Part shown: positions 11,305 through 23,535 of the stretch, one piece after another
How the letters are laid out: each line of letters begins with the position of its first letter
Position numbering within the stretch: position 1 is the first letter of the stretch
Assembly (NCBI GenBank): GCA_944739405.2
Contig: OX123186.2
Span: 16,919,552-16,983,551, forward strand
Direction of reading: 5' to 3'
Length of the DNA stretch: 64,000 nucleotides
Origin: Euclidia mi
Taxonomy: Eukaryota; Arthropoda; Insecta; Lepidoptera; Erebidae
Notes under the pieces: model-generated
What the model saw: only the letters and a program-made list of their open reading frames with translations
What the model was told of the DNA's origin: nothing
Database searches by the model: none
Program-made: the position numbers and the translations under genes

Positions 11305-11478
11305 ATAAAACTGTATATACAAAAATTCTTGCGATTCTGACAGACTAACAGACAACGCACAGTCCAAATTATAGGGTGCAAGAAACTGACATTTGGCATC
11401 TATGTTGCTCGGAGTGCGCAGAAGAAACGCTTGAATTAAAATAAAATGTGTGGGCGTAGCTGTAGGCATTCTTTAGAC
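11305..11478 (+). repeat. non-autonomous Helitron fragment
   Basis: It shares the body of the Helitrons at 32000 and 38628: TTCTTGCGATTCTGACAGAC, GAAACTGACATTTGGCAT and TGTGTGGGCGTAGCTG. Both ends are eroded. Confidence 0.6.
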
Positions 11479-12225
11479 TGGACTGTAAAAGCAGGGACAT
11501 CACAAACATTTCACCAACAGACAAAATGATAATGCAAACTCGAAACAACATTTTACAAGCCACAACACGGTAAGTACCAATGAGTACGAATGCTGCAGCA
11601 AATAACAAATACATTAAATAAAAAAAACACATTGAAAAATTATCTGACTAGATCATGGATCCTTTTTGAGTTAGGCATTGTACTGTGCATGACTTGTTCA
11701 CAACGCACGTCGAATATCGGAGCGACAACTCACCGGCAACTTGTCTCCGGTCCGGTAGGCACAAGCAATTTATTTAATATGTAACTTCTATTTTGCAGTG
11801 TTTGTTTGTTTAAAATGAAGCAGAGAATATACAGCCCATAAAAGTTGAAAATAATATCTCAATACATTTTCCATTGTTGTTAAACAATATCAAACAAAAT
11901 AAATCAACTGTGAGAGAAAATGTATATATAACCGTGTTTAGCTTTTTTGATTAAATAATGGCATTATAATCGAACTAAATAACATATTATTTTACCTTTT
12001 CACATTTTCCATAAAAACTTTATTTATGATAAAAGGACATTACTTATTCCATATACTTAGCTGGGTTATTGTACATCTATGATAGAACTCAATAAAAACT
12101 ATGTAAGTTATAGGTAATTTTACTTGAGAAGTTGCTCTCTTCAGATTCCACCTTACTACCTATCATTCGGGCGTGGACTACAATCGTCAAATAACAACTG
12201 GTTTGACTCAGAAAGTTGTTACCTG
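11479..12225. other. no recognised feature
   Basis: AT-rich. Short frames (for example 11590-11784) have no motif. Confidence 0.5.
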
Positions 12226-12624
12226 TATACGTATATATAAAATTCTAGCATAACTGACTAACTGATAGCTCATGCATAGCCAAAACGATCCTTGGAGATC
12301 GTAGAGGTGTACTAAGAAGGGATTTTCTGAAATTCCCACGGGTCGGGAAGGAACGGTAATTTTTTTTATACGCGGCAAACTAGCAGACAGATCGCCTGAT
12401 GGTTAGCAATTACCGCCGCCCATGGACACAAGCAACACCACAGGAGTCACAACTGCGTTGCCGCCCCTTGGGGTTGGGAAAAGAGATTAGGATAAGATGT
12501 GGGATGAGGGAGACGGAATAGGGGATAGGGCTTCCGGCACTCTCACTCTCCGAACGAAACGTTTAGGTATTAATTAATATGAAGGTGAAAAGAAAGTGCG
12601 AGTAAAGCTACGGGCGTCATCTAG
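12226..12624 (+). mobile_element. Helitron derivative interrupted by rep-D
   Basis: The 5' part (TATATAAAATTCTAGCATAA, CTAAGAAGGGATTTTCTGAA, ATTCCCACGGGTCGGG) matches the Helitrons at 32000 and 38628. The 3' part (GTAAAGCTACGGGCGTCATC) ends in CTAG|T at 12621-12625, as expected for Helitrons. Between about 12362 and 12572 lies a rep-D copy (GGCAAACTAGCAG, GATCGCCTGATGG, ACCGCCGCCCATGGACACAA), inserted after the AAT-T run. Confidence 0.7.
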
Positions 12625-12767
12625 TAGTACATAAACAAATCTCTCGCGTTGCCAGAAGTTTAGCGAATAAATTAATAATTCAGTCGCGAGAGTTAAAGTA
12701 TACACCCGATGTCATAGGTTGAAGTTTAGCATTGTTCAAAACAGGTAAAACCCACAAATTATGTAAT

Positions 12768-12957
12768 AGTTATTTGTGCAACAAGAGAGCAAAGTTGTTT
12801 TTTGTTTCGAGAGCTGATTTTGAGTCCCGAGCAAGCGAAGGATTCTATGATTGATTCACGAGCGTAGCGAGTGAATCAAAGTTAGAATCCTGAGCGTGGT
12901 GAGGGACTCAACAGCACGAAATACAAAAAACTTTGCTCTCGTGTAGCACACATTACT
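12768..12957. repeat. 190-bp foldback element
   Basis: The two halves are imperfect inverted copies. The left has AGAGCAAAGTTGTTTTTTG, TTTTGAGTCCC, AAGGATTCTA and TTGATTCACGAGCG; the right has the same words inverted and ends with CTTTGCTCTCGTG. The centre (about 12865) is the tight palindrome TTGATTCAC...GTGAATCAA. It would form one long hairpin if transcribed. Confidence 0.8.
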
Positions 12958-13682
12958 TTTCACCACAGCGGTGAGAACATATATTACTTAGGACACATTG
13001 AAATGAACAGGAATAGATTGAATTCTGCATAATCATTTGTTGATTTAACTCTTCTGGTGTTAAAGTACAGTCATCATCGCTAGTTTCACTCATCTTTTTA
13101 GATTATTTTATATATTAATATAATTTAACACATTACGCTATACCTACTGTATCAGCAACAGCGAAATTTTTATTCCCGCTACTTTTTTAAATCGCGTTTT
13201 AATACCGCGTCCCTGATGTTTATTTTTCAAATGTATCATTTTTGTAATTATAAATAAAAATGTATTGGTTAAATACTAATTTTATACTATTAATTACACT
13301 TATTTTTATTAAAATCCAATAATAAATTAACCATGTAAACAATAACATACTTATAAAAAAAGTAATTTCTTTATTACAAATATCTTTTTTTTTTGCGTTG
13401 CCGTAGGTGTTTTCTTTGAGGTCGAATTCCAAAATCGAATTTCGAATTCGAAGGGGTTTGTTTTTTCACTCACTTTTTATATGCATGTGAAAGAGACAGA
13501 GCACAGTAAAATTCGAATGTTTGAAATTTATGGCTGAACAATGTCAATTCGTCGCACTGAGGATTAAAAAATTAAAAAGCTACTTTGCCTCACGCTCGAA
13601 TCAAAATCGCGTTTTGTTCACTGTTGTCTCGCAGCAAAAGCGGCATGTTTGAGCTGCTGTGGTGAAAATAATAATAATGCAT
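12958..13682. other. no gene; possible element bounded by TTTTCACCACAGC
   Basis: TTTTCACCACAGC occurs at about 12957 and, inverted, at about 13655. These could be terminal repeats of a roughly 710-bp element, but the interior is plain AT-rich sequence. Confidence 0.35.
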
Positions 13683-13945
13683 ACTACTGCCTCCGTGGTC
13701 CAGCGGATAGCGTATGCGTCTGCTGATCGAAGGTCCCGGGTTCGATTCCCAGGTCGGACAAAACGGCTACTGAGTTTTCAGAATTTTCAGTAGCAGCACG
13801 GAGTCTGGCAATGTGCCCGGTAACAACAATAGGCTCGCCCCCTATTACGTGGGACCATTCATAAGGCGTAATGTGGGTGTAATATTACACCTCTGCCTAC
13901 CCCTTCGGGGATACAGGCGTGAGCATAATCTATACATATTACTTA
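13683..13945 (+). repeat. SINE-B, near full-length tRNA-derived SINE
   Basis: The head has a pol III A-box-like GTGGTCCAGCGG and a B box GGTTCGATTCC. The body includes GTGCCCGGTAACAACAATAG and GCTCGCCCCCTATTACGTGG. The 3' tail is CCTCTGCCTACCCCTTCGGG followed by GATACAGGCGTGAG. That tail is nearly identical to the 3' end of the LINE at 31413-31740. Other copies lie at 21115, 53940 and 54725. Confidence 0.88.
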
Positions 13946-14113
13946 TAACATAAAGTCCTCTTTCCTTTCTGTCTGTCTGAATCACCGCGATAAACTCAAA
14001 AAATTATCTTTTTTGTACCTTGACTTTTATATTAGGTTACACTAGAGATTTCTAATGAAGTTTTAAATGTATAATTCACACGAGTAGTGGTCCACTGACG
14101 AAGTGCAGTCTGA

Positions 14114-14206
14114 TGTATAAAAATCTCGTGTCACAGTTCCTGTTATCGAACCCGTCCGAAACGGCTTGACCGATTTTCTTAAAAAACAATGGGGCTATTT
14201 GGTAGA
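14114..14206 (+). repeat. Helitron 5' fragment
   Basis: TGATGTATAAAAATCTCGTG, CCGAAACGGCTTGACCGATT matches the start of the Helitron at 39485. It is cut off by the SINE-A at 14207. Confidence 0.65.
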
Positions 14207-14356
14207 GGCAGCGACAGTTGAGTGGAGATACCAATAGACTGCCCTGCTGGTGGGTATCGGGTTCAAATCGACAGCGCACACCACTGAATTTTCGAAGTTA
14301 TGTGCGTATCAAATTGTTAATTATTGCTTGCCTCGTAGAACACGTTATGCTTACAG
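14207..14356 (+). repeat. SINE-A, 3'-incomplete copy
   Basis: The head (GGCAGCGACAG...GTGGAGATACCAATAG), a decayed B box (GGTTCAAATCG) and the GTTATGTGCGTATCAAATTG block match the copies at 246 and 29802. It stops after GAACACGTTA; the SINE 3' half is missing. Confidence 0.8.
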
Positions 14357-15893
14357 TCGATACGGAGATAACATCACGCTATGACCCACAGGCGCTGAGC
14401 AGTAGCGCTTAAGGCGCTGTTATACCTCAGAAGCCGTGAAACACCTAATTTTCGTCGCGCATCTAGCCATAACGGTACATATTACAAACTAGCAAAAGAT
14501 AGAGCTTAAAGTCAAAAGTCTGAACAAAAGACTTTTGAAAGAATTTTTCATGTATGTAAAATAGAATCACGGTAAAAAAATCACAAAATCGAGGCAGAAA
14601 ATAATCTTTCGTCTCACTGTTTGCAATATTTTGATCGTAAGCTGTCATATTTTATTTGATAATATTGTAGGAAATCTAATGAACTAAAGAATTACCCTAT
14701 TTATTTTCATATTATACGTGTATATTTTGTAAAATTAAATAAAATCTGCCAAACGTCTATGATTTTGACGCTCGGTAGATCCCATCAATATCAAACGCTT
14801 CAGCAATTTAAACCTTATTAGCATAAGCGGTGTACTGAGTGTCAGTTGCTAGTTTACGCCCCGCCCAGACCTCATCATTCGGCTATGAGCCCTGTGAGAG
14901 ATAGGTCATGTCGCTTGCGTCTCCGCTGCACGAAATTTTACGTAAACCTGTTTGTTATTATAATACGCCGATTTGAGTTCGTAATTTCATGTTTTATGTT
15001 ATAGACTGAATACTTTGAATCAAATAGGCTTTTCATGTAACTTTGGGCACATATAATTAGGACCTAAGTTTATACTCTTGTTACGTTTGTTTCTGTGCTT
15101 ATAAATATATAATTAGAAGAATAAAATATGGACAATTAGAGAAATGAAGTTCTACGAATGATTTGTACAAGAAAGCGTCGTAATGAAATAGGATTTCATC
15201 CATGGCCAAGTGATTACGAAATATGTAACATTTTTATACAAATTATTTTCATAAGAGTCTTTTATGACTAACTATGTTACTTATATATGATCGATTATGC
15301 ATAATATAATTATATAAATTATTCTCACAATACATAGCTGCCACAGTTTTCAATTTTTGAAAGAGTAATAACATAAAATCGAATCATTTTATGTGTTTCA
15401 TTTTATGTTGTTTACATGTATTTCAAATTCATTAGCTTGTCAGAGCGCCTGGAGCGCTAAGATGCCGCCACGGCGAACAATAAACAGCGCCAATATGGCG
15501 CTCTGCAATCCGCACACAAGCGGTAACGAATGTTGTATTATTGTGTTGTGAACATAAACCTTTTTAGGTATATCGGGTAAAACTTTGATTATTCATAAAC
15601 TATTAGGTATGTCTCAGTACATCTAATATCTTTTTAATTTCTGAAATCAATCATTTATGAGTAAGAAGGTGACTTCTCTGTTTGCTATAACACAAGATAT
15701 AGTATTTTTTTAATAATAAAGTACGTAACTAATTATCATTATTGTAGTTACAGTGAAGTTAAGATAACAGTTCTGCAACGTCTTACACACATTTGACTGT
15801 AGTCATTCCTAACACGATCTGTTCAGGAGCTAGCCAAGAAATGCCAAACAATTTTTTTAACAAATTTGACTCATTTTCCGTAGTGATAAGCAA

Positions 15894-16680
15894 AAATTAC
15901 AAGAGGGATAGCAGTGACTGGTTCGAATTGCGTAAGAATATGTTGACAGATTGAAATTTTGGTATAGTGGTAAAAAGAAGAGATAACAGCAGTAAAGCCA
16001 ACTTAGTAAAAAGTATTTTGTACAAATAAAATATTTACAATGTAAAATCAGTTGCGCATGGAATCTAAAATGAACAACTGGCTTTGCAACAACTGGCGAA
16101 GCAAGAAAATGTAACAATCGAGCCTTGTGGATTATCCGATTATTGGTGCCACGCCAAATGGATTAATAGGTCCAAACACGATTATGGAAATTTAATGTTC
16201 TATAGTTGCCTATAAAAATGGCCTGGAGAATAGTATAAGAGCAAATAAAATACAAATATGGAAACATGATAAAAAGTGAACTGACTAGTCTAAACAAATA
16301 TTGTAATTGTTATTACCAAATTCTACAATACCAAGCCGTAAAAGGAAAGTAAATGAAACTGTTTCTCGTGAACAACAGCAAATAATAAGTATTGAAGCCT
16401 TATCACCTCACACACTGCCTTTAACATTCGATGAGAATAAAGAAAACCTGCCGGGTTGTAGCAGACAGCTAACTTTTGATGAGCTGTAAACTCTGTATTT
16501 CGTTAAATGATAAATGAATATAAATAAATATCTTTTAATATTTACTTTCTTTGAAACAACACATCTTTGAAGCGAAAGATTTTTTTTATATTTTTCCATA
16601 CAAACATATATGAGGAGAGCTAACGAAAAAGCAGTACTCAAATTCTAATTCTATAATTTTCTAAGCGACATAGCAGTATC
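15894..16680. other. copy B-specific interior with a short unknown frame
   Basis: Copy A lacks this segment, so it is the longer, likely more ancestral interior. A plus-strand frame (16307-16489, 60 codons) reads SRKRKVNETVSREQQQ (basic, nuclear-localisation-like) and TLPLTFDENKENLPGCSRQL with an internal repeat of LTFDE. The upstream part of the block has broken frames such as DWFELRKNMLTD. This could be a residue of a lost transposase or partner gene; I do not recognise it. Confidence 0.4.
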
Positions 16681-16705
16681 TCATGAATAAGGTATATCCA
16701 CATAT

Positions 16706-16853
16706 GCTAGTTCTTTGGTATATTTTCTCAATTTATTTGTGTAACTGTACATAGGTATACATTATTATAAATAAATTTAAAGCTAAACCTAAAACTAATC
16801 TAAAATTAAGAAAAAAAAAGAACAAAAGGAAAACAAACGAAAATGAAAAAATA
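16706..16853 (+). repeat. short A-tailed retroposon inside copy B
   Basis: The 148-bp insert has an A-rich 3' end and is flanked by a perfect 13-bp duplication TATATCCACATAT (16693-16705 and 16854-16866). Copy A has a single TATATGTGGATATA site at about 4677, confirming insertion. It is probably a 5'-truncated LINE end. Confidence 0.8.
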
Positions 16854-18236
16854 TATATCCACATATTATATTTTTGATGTTTTATCTATTTACAAAAATA
16901 ATAATGGGTTGGGTTTCGAAACAAGTCGCCTGAATTTGAGGGTATTGGTAGTGTAGGGGGCCTAAGGTAGTTCGTTTTAATCCCCTAAAAGTAATTTTGG
17001 CTGCCGGAGTTGCGTCTACATATTTTTAAATAATTTCCAAAATTTCATAAATACTTCGGCAATTATGCAAAATGGAACATAGTTTTTATACTTTAGTACA
17101 GTTTTACAAATGTCATTTTTAGGTTTTATGTGAAAAACGTGAAACGAAACGCAAAACTGCCATCTTGGAATGATCATATTGACAGCTAATGTCAAATATG
17201 TGCGTCATTGCTTTCGAGTGCCTTGGGTTAGGTGCGACTGTAATAAGTAAATAAATAGGTTATGTTAGGTTCTCTTTTGACCCTTAATCCGAAAATAGGA
17301 GACCTTCGCAGTGTTCCGACAACCTTAGTTTATTAAACTAGTGTGATGAATGTGGAAGTTGGCAGTGCCATACACACCGAAGTTTTTGAGTTTTTTTTTC
17401 AGAGGAAACCAAGTATTTCCTGCAAGTGAAAATGGTGAGGGAGGTTTCAAGACCTCCCCTCCTCCCTCTCCAATCACTCACAACCCCTAAAAACGGCGAC
17501 GTATTTCGAAACTTTTACCATAATAATTATACCTATAATAACACTAAACATCCATAAATAAATAAAAGAAATCAACTTTTACTAAACTTCAATTATCTCG
17601 TAACTCGCTTTAGTTGAGATACGGCTTTTGCGCTTAGTAGAGCAGTATTGTGTTTTTAGGGTACCGTAGCCAAAAATTGTAAAAACGGAACCCTTATAGG
17701 TACGCAATCTCTGTCTGTCTGTCCACCCGTATGTCACAGCCAATTTATTGCAAAACAGATTTGAAAACTGGCAGGAATGGAATTAGATGTAGGTATTCTA
17801 TGAACTGCTTCACTATTTTTATACAAAAACAAAACAAACATAATAATGGCCTCTCCATACATGGAACTGACTTAATTATTTTTATCATCTTACAGCACAT
17901 AGGTATTTACCTACTTTCGTCAACTATTAATACCTATAACGTCTAATGTAAACCAGTTTTGCTCATGGCTGCACTGAGAACAAAAATTGCGCTATGCCTA
18001 TATTGTACAAACAGATTGATGTATGTAATATAAATTTTAATATCAGTATCTCAATTCAATATGCTAAAACGTTATGCTTGCGATTTTAAAATATTGGAAT
18101 ACGGATGTCGCCAGAATACGGCCGCACGCGACGAGAATGAAGTGGGGCGCCCCGCAGTAGACGGAGCTAAGCTCCCTTCACCTCCCCTGCTTCACCCCCT
18201 CATTTACCAAAACAGTCGCTTAGGACAGCGCCTTAA

Positions 18237-20220
18237 TAACGCGTAAGTAACCGCGCGTTTAGCTAGTTAAAATGAATGTGTGATGCAATGTTATTATTCA
18301 AATATAAATCTGAAAAACCTTCCGGTATCTTAAATTGATATAAGAACCCTTTTTCGTGGAATTATTTTTCAGCTATTCTTGTTTTCATTAAAAATAAGTA
18401 TCGAGAAAACTTTCGAAATTGTTTTGTAAATTATTCTGGTAGTTCACAGTTGAAACCGAACTAAATCATGAAATCGATAAATTAAAGCAAATATGTATTT
18501 TCTAAATATCTACTATTTCTATTTAAACCAGCCTTTCCTTCTTATACTTCCCAATTTCGCTATTGCTTTGATTTGATTGTGCCTGTAATAACGATGTAAT
18601 CACTTCACATTTTGATCAATAGCAGTAATCTGTTTAATATACAATCAAACTTACTCGTATACACCCAGTACTATTCCACAAAACCTACTACTAAAATCAT
18701 TAATCTCGAACCTTAAAAAGAAACCTAAAATAAATCCATATAGAAGACGCGAACCGTAATATGGCTCGGTGTGTGAAACACGTACAAGCACATTGACGCA
18801 AAGACTACAGGTGCCTTTAAACGACTCTATTTATTACACAAAGGTAAACAAAACGTTTACCTACGACTAAATGAAAACAGGCGCAACTGCTTGTGCGACC
18901 ACAAACGCAGGCAACCTAGCATTTTCATTCGCTACCCACTGGGTCGGAAAAACCAAATAGCTTTCGACCACGTTTTCAAATAGTAAAGGACTTTTCATTT
19001 TAACGCGTGTCATGCGAAGTTGGGTCATTTAATTTACTACAGAAAAAATTACTTCTTTTTATTACGGCAGTGGTACTCCTAGAAAATGTATTCTTCGCCA
19101 ATTAACATTTTATGTTTAACATTGTGTTATTATTAAGCTACGTAACTAATTCTTTGAATCTAAATTTAATATTCTTATCATTCCGCTCAGAACATAAAAT
19201 GCCGAAAGGTTTCTTCCTTGTAAATCTAATGAAGAAAACTCAATTTTATCTGAATAGAAACTAGAATACAATGCTTTTAAAATATACTGAAATCAATTTA
19301 ATGCTTAGAAATATTCAAACAAAGTTAATGCTGATGAGAGTTAATAGGTTTCAGGTAACATCAATCACCAAGGAATATTACAACGTGAATCCGTATTAAA
19401 GTATTCTTAACCACCTTCAACAAGAAGGAGGTTCTCAATTAAAGGAAAAGAAATGAAAAGAAAATAAATATTTATTTTGCCACAAATGGCACACATCAAA
19501 GATGATTGTAACAAAATAAAGATTTAAAAAAAATAATAAAACATAAATTAAGACAAAATAAAAACAAACCTATGACTAAATTATTCTAAATGGCAGATGT
19601 TACTCACTCGCAATTCAACTGTATGTTTTATTCTTATATTTAATCTGTATCACTACTTTTGTAAAACTATGTCTCCTTTTCGTCCTGTCTGTAACGCGCA
19701 CAGAGTACATTGGTATATATACGCGATAAATAGTGTACGATTTTCACCAAAACATAGTGCGAATGTAGTGATTCCTGGGGATGATTTACTACTAAACCTT
19801 ACATTTGTGTATTAATCACCGTGAGCCGCGTGCAAAGTCTAGTAAAATAGTAAATTATTAATTTGCAATGTGAGAATCGCATTCATTTTTACGGAAGCAA
19901 TGTCAATGCAATCGTCATCGAAAGATGGGACTCATGAAAAACACAACACCAAGCAAACATTAGGTTTGATTCGATTTCTTGATGGTGCAATTTGGATATA
20001 GTAATGAGCTCGATGGTGCCAAGAGCACCCTTAACCCTCATCACCAGCTAGATAGGCCCCAAGGGCTATCGAGGTCCAGAATAGCAATTGATTTATTTAT
20101 TTATACGAGTAACTAGTTGGTTTCTGTGGTTACATCTGTGCTGTTTTCTGTGTCTCAGTTTATCATTAGTCCTGGTAAGGCAGTTCAAATTCTACAAAAG
20201 TATTTTTAAATACGAAGTTA
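18237..20220. other. no recognised gene
   Basis: 18237-18280 is the outer part of the Helitron-like repeat that hosts copy B. The remainder is AT-rich without convincing coding frames or paired repeats. Confidence 0.5.
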
Positions 20221-20436
20221 TCTAATATACTAATATATAAAACTGAAGAGTTTATTTGTTTGTTTGTTTGCTTAACGCGCTAATCTCAGGAACTACTTTT
20301 CCGATTTGAAACCTTATTTCAGTGTTAGATAGCCCATTTATCGAGGAAGGCTATAGGCTATATTACATCTCGCTATGAGTCACGGGAGCGGAGCAGTACC
20401 CTTAAACAACGCGGGTATAACCGCGGGCTCATCTAG
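20221..20436 (+). mobile_element. non-autonomous Helitron, 216 bp
   Basis: It starts with TC after A (A20220|TCTAATATACTAATA) and ends with CTAG before T (20433-20436|T). A small GC hairpin (GCGGGTATAACCGCG) sits just inside the 3' end, as in Helitrons. TCAGGAACTACTTTTCCGAT is the usual lepidopteran body motif, also at 40800. Confidence 0.75.
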
Positions 20437-21114
20437 TTAACTATATTGGCGCTTCTTTCCTAAAGGTGTTTGGGGTAGATCCTAGCTTATTTGTTATGTA
20501 GCTTTATACACTTCTCTATATCCCAATGAAAATTAGAATCGGTTAAGCTATTGTGAAGATGACTCCGGATGAAGAGAGAAAAATTAAATTGGACTTTTTG
20601 GTATGATGTTATAACCTCTAAACATTATACAATAACAGACAGATACATCCATTTTATTTCTATGTTTAGATTCAGTATGTGACCGACACCAATGGAAAGA
20701 CATTTTTTTACTATGACAGAGTGCTCTTATGATTGATTTAATTCGAGTATTGATAGAGATTGGTGAACGTTTTATTTAGTTTCGTTTATTTTATTTATGT
20801 ATTGAGTTGTATATTGACATGTTTGCAGAAAGTCGCAATACGCATGTGACTGTGTATGTATAAAAATAAAAATATACTGTAACGTTTGGTTAGAAAAATC
20901 TAAACAAATTGTTTCGAGAGTCTTGGATGCATCTGTTAAAATTCTTGGACGATGATCATGATAACTATGAATGTACTGGTAGTGTCTGAGGTTAGAGCTG
21001 GCTATACACATATACTGTGGTCTACTTGATATGTGCAGCTATTTTAGGTATTCTTATGCAAATAAACTATAATGTATGTGTTGTACAGGTAATTTAAAGT
21101 TATAATGATGCTCT
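20437..21114. other. no recognised feature
   Basis: AT-rich. The frames at 20772-21011 have no motif. Confidence 0.5.
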
Positions 21115-21345
21115 TCACTATGCTTTGCAGTATCGCATGCATCTGCTGATCGGAAGGTTCGGGGTTAGATTTCTGGGTCGAGCAAAATTGTTACTGAGTT
21201 TTACCGAATTCTTAGTAGCAGCGCGGAGTCTGGCAATGTACCCAGTAACGGCAATACGCTGGCCCGATAGTACATGGGACCTAAACTTACACGTGGGCGT
21301 AATACAACACCTCTGCTTACCCCTTCGGGGATACAGGCGACACAA
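21115..21345 (+). repeat. SINE-B copy, diverged
   Basis: It matches SINE-B from GCATGCATCTGCTGATCGGA through GCAGCGCGGAGTCTGGCAAT to CCTCTGCTTACCCCTTCGGG and ATACAGGCG. The B box is mutated (GGTTAGATTTC). The long open frame across it (21125-21535) is fortuitous. Confidence 0.85.
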
Positions 21346-22599
21346 TAAAAAAAGAAAAATAAATATGATGCTACCCACTTCTGGGCACTACAATAACAAT
21401 TCAACTTTAAAAAGTCAGCGTTGTGCGTCATGGGTTAGTCGACGCCCTCTGCGTAGTATACTGTTTGTCTCTCCAGTAGATCATAGGTACTTGCCGATAA
21501 ATAGGAGTCTGAGTACAAATCGTGAATATTTTTAAGTGCTTATATTAATATCACTGATCGAATGTTGACAGAATACCGTATCTTCGTGGAGTTTAGATAC
21601 TCTAATCACCGAAGTAATACCCATTTTAATACTATTTTTTTGGTATAGTGATTTAAGTTCACTGCAAAATATCATTATAAAACTAAGGTATCGCTGTACC
21701 TCATCTCTTTATTACCTAATAAACTAACCTTTCTACATCGCAGCAGTTCGTACCGCCACGTTTTTAATTTAACGTTCAAATCAACATTAAAGTTGTCCAT
21801 TGTTATAACTTCTTTAATAAAACAAGTGCTTACAACAAGACATAACAAGATTCACGACTACCATTCCTTTATATTACACCTATTCTAAAATTTCATATAA
21901 ACTTAAAGTTTAAAACGCAAATAAGAGTAAAATCTTTAGAAATCAAGTTGTTTTATTAAACTTTTCATTTTTATTCTCAATAACTGACGAAAGACTAAGA
22001 CGACTCACCTAGTACTAAAATATCCGCGCCGAACCTACAACAAATGTAGTATCGGGCGTAGAATTTGGTGGCTCGGCGATTTGGTGTGTCATACACCATA
22101 TACAGTCAGCATTATGTGACAGCGGCGGCTAATTCGGTTGTGTAACGTTACCCGGGTTGTTAAGCTCGACGGAAGGTTTGGCGACGCGCTGATGAGTTAT
22201 AGCCAATTTAAAAAACACTAAAAGTTTCGTGCAGTAGGTGCCGCAGATGTGTCTCGATACTAAGATGCATATCATTTTGTGTTTACACACGTGTCTTTGC
22301 TCGATTTAATATTTAAAAGTTGTAATATTTTTGTCCGTCTAGTAAAGTTCTTGGTACAAGAACCTACGCATCATGGACGTTTGTGTAGAAAACGCCGAAA
22401 AGCAACCAAGAGCTACCGAGGAGTCGGCGAAGGCGACATGTGTACAAAATGTTATTGATCGCCGCCAAAAAATGTAGATGCGTAGTATGCGTACCTATTG
22501 TTTTAATTCAGTTATTGACAAAAGTAAAGACATGCGGCCTTTGATAAATTCAAGTGAAATAAATTAACGCGAACCTAATGGATGGTAATTTTCCTAATG
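21346..22599. other. no recognised feature
   Basis: Mixed AT-rich sequence with a more GC-rich patch at 22010-22210. No gene, tRNA box or terminal repeat pair was found. Confidence 0.5.
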
Positions 22600-22700
22600 G
22601 ATCCTCAGCGGAGATACAAGTAGATAGCCATACAGTTGACCTGGGGTACGAATCCTCGACGCCAACAATCAAACTTTCCTCTTCGAAAGTTTGATTGTTG
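22600..22700 (+). repeat. decayed SINE-A head ending in a 16-bp perfect hairpin
   Basis: CAGCGGAGATAC...GGTACGAATCCTCGACGCCA resembles the SINE-A head. It runs into CAACAATCAAACTTTC (22663-22678), which pairs perfectly with GAAAGTTTGATTGTTG (22685-22700) over the loop CTCTTC. Confidence 0.55.
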
Positions 22701-22966
22701 TCGCTGACAATGGATATGAGTATTCAATTTATACTGGTCGCTACACGTTTGTGCGTGAATAGCCCGTTAAACCTCCTGTTCATTCTGCTTTCATCTCAAG
22801 AAGTCATTCAGCTATGAAAAACCGGTTGGCTTGTATAAGTGTTGAAAAGAAGCAAAATGCAGAAATAAATATGGCTTTATGTCTTTAATGATGATCTCCG
22901 ACAGGTGTTCCTGAAAGTAACACCTTATGTTTATGAGTGCTTTTACGTGTCTTAGTCAACGGGTCG

Positions 22967-23135
22967 AATATTTCTTCAACATCTCTTTCGCCATTCATTT
23001 ATAATGATTAGCCTCTTTTTATGCCCTTGCCAAAGATATTGATCTAACTACATAATTAATTACAATGCTCTCAGTTATTTCAGCTGTTTTCAATATCACA
23101 TGATTGTAATGTTATTGTTAATCGAATGGCCAAGC
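22967..23135. repeat. direct repeat, copy 1
   Basis: It shares about 165 bp with 23377-23535, including ACTACATAATTAATTACAAT, GCTCTCAGTT and TTAATCGAATGGCCAA. No coding function. Confidence 0.75.
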
Positions 23136-23376
23136 CGTCAGTTTAGGATGCCTTGACAGTTTTTACTTAAAGTCAGCGCCCTCAAACCTGACTCCAAATA
23201 GAGCTATAGAGTAAGATATTCCCCCGCGTTTTTATTCATCCTAAAGAAAAGCTAGTATTTTGTATTGATTAAATTTGAAGTTTGGTTACGTCTTGGGAGT
23301 CATCGGGATAACTGTAGAATTATGTTTCTGATTATGTCAAGGTGTGGTTTTCATGATTTAAAATTCAACAAGCTCA

Positions 23377-23535
23377 ATATTTCTTTACCGTCTCTATCAC
23401 TAATAATAATTACTCTCCTTTTACGTCTTAGCAAAAGATATTGATCGAACTACATAATTAATTACAATGCTCTCAGTTCCTTCAGCTCTTTTCAATATCA
23501 CGTGATCGTAATATTATAATTAATCGAATGGCCAA
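23377..23535. repeat. direct repeat, copy 2
   Basis: Same orientation as copy 1, offset about 410 bp and diverged by point changes. It is either a dispersed repeat inserted twice or an old local duplication. Confidence 0.75.

Larger units (their letters stand above)
14413..18232 (-). mobile_element. TTAA-flanked DNA transposon, copy B
   Basis: TTAA flanks it at 14409-14412 and 18233-18236, and its ends equal those of copy A in inverted orientation (GGCGCTGTTATACC at the low end, the inverse of GGCGCTGTCCTAAG at the high end). The interior is colinear with copy A except that B lacks A's three nested changes, keeps about 790 bp deleted from A (15894-16680) and has its own retroposon (16706-16853). 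Fusing the flanks with one TTAA gives GAGCAGTAGCGCTTAATAAC, which resembles the Helitron 3' region at 20390-20436, so B landed in a Helitron-type repeat. No transposase is recognised. Confidence 0.85.

Noticed and set aside
21125..21535. 136-codon plus-strand open frame
   Set aside because: It is the translation of a SINE-B copy and its flank; no start context or protein motif.
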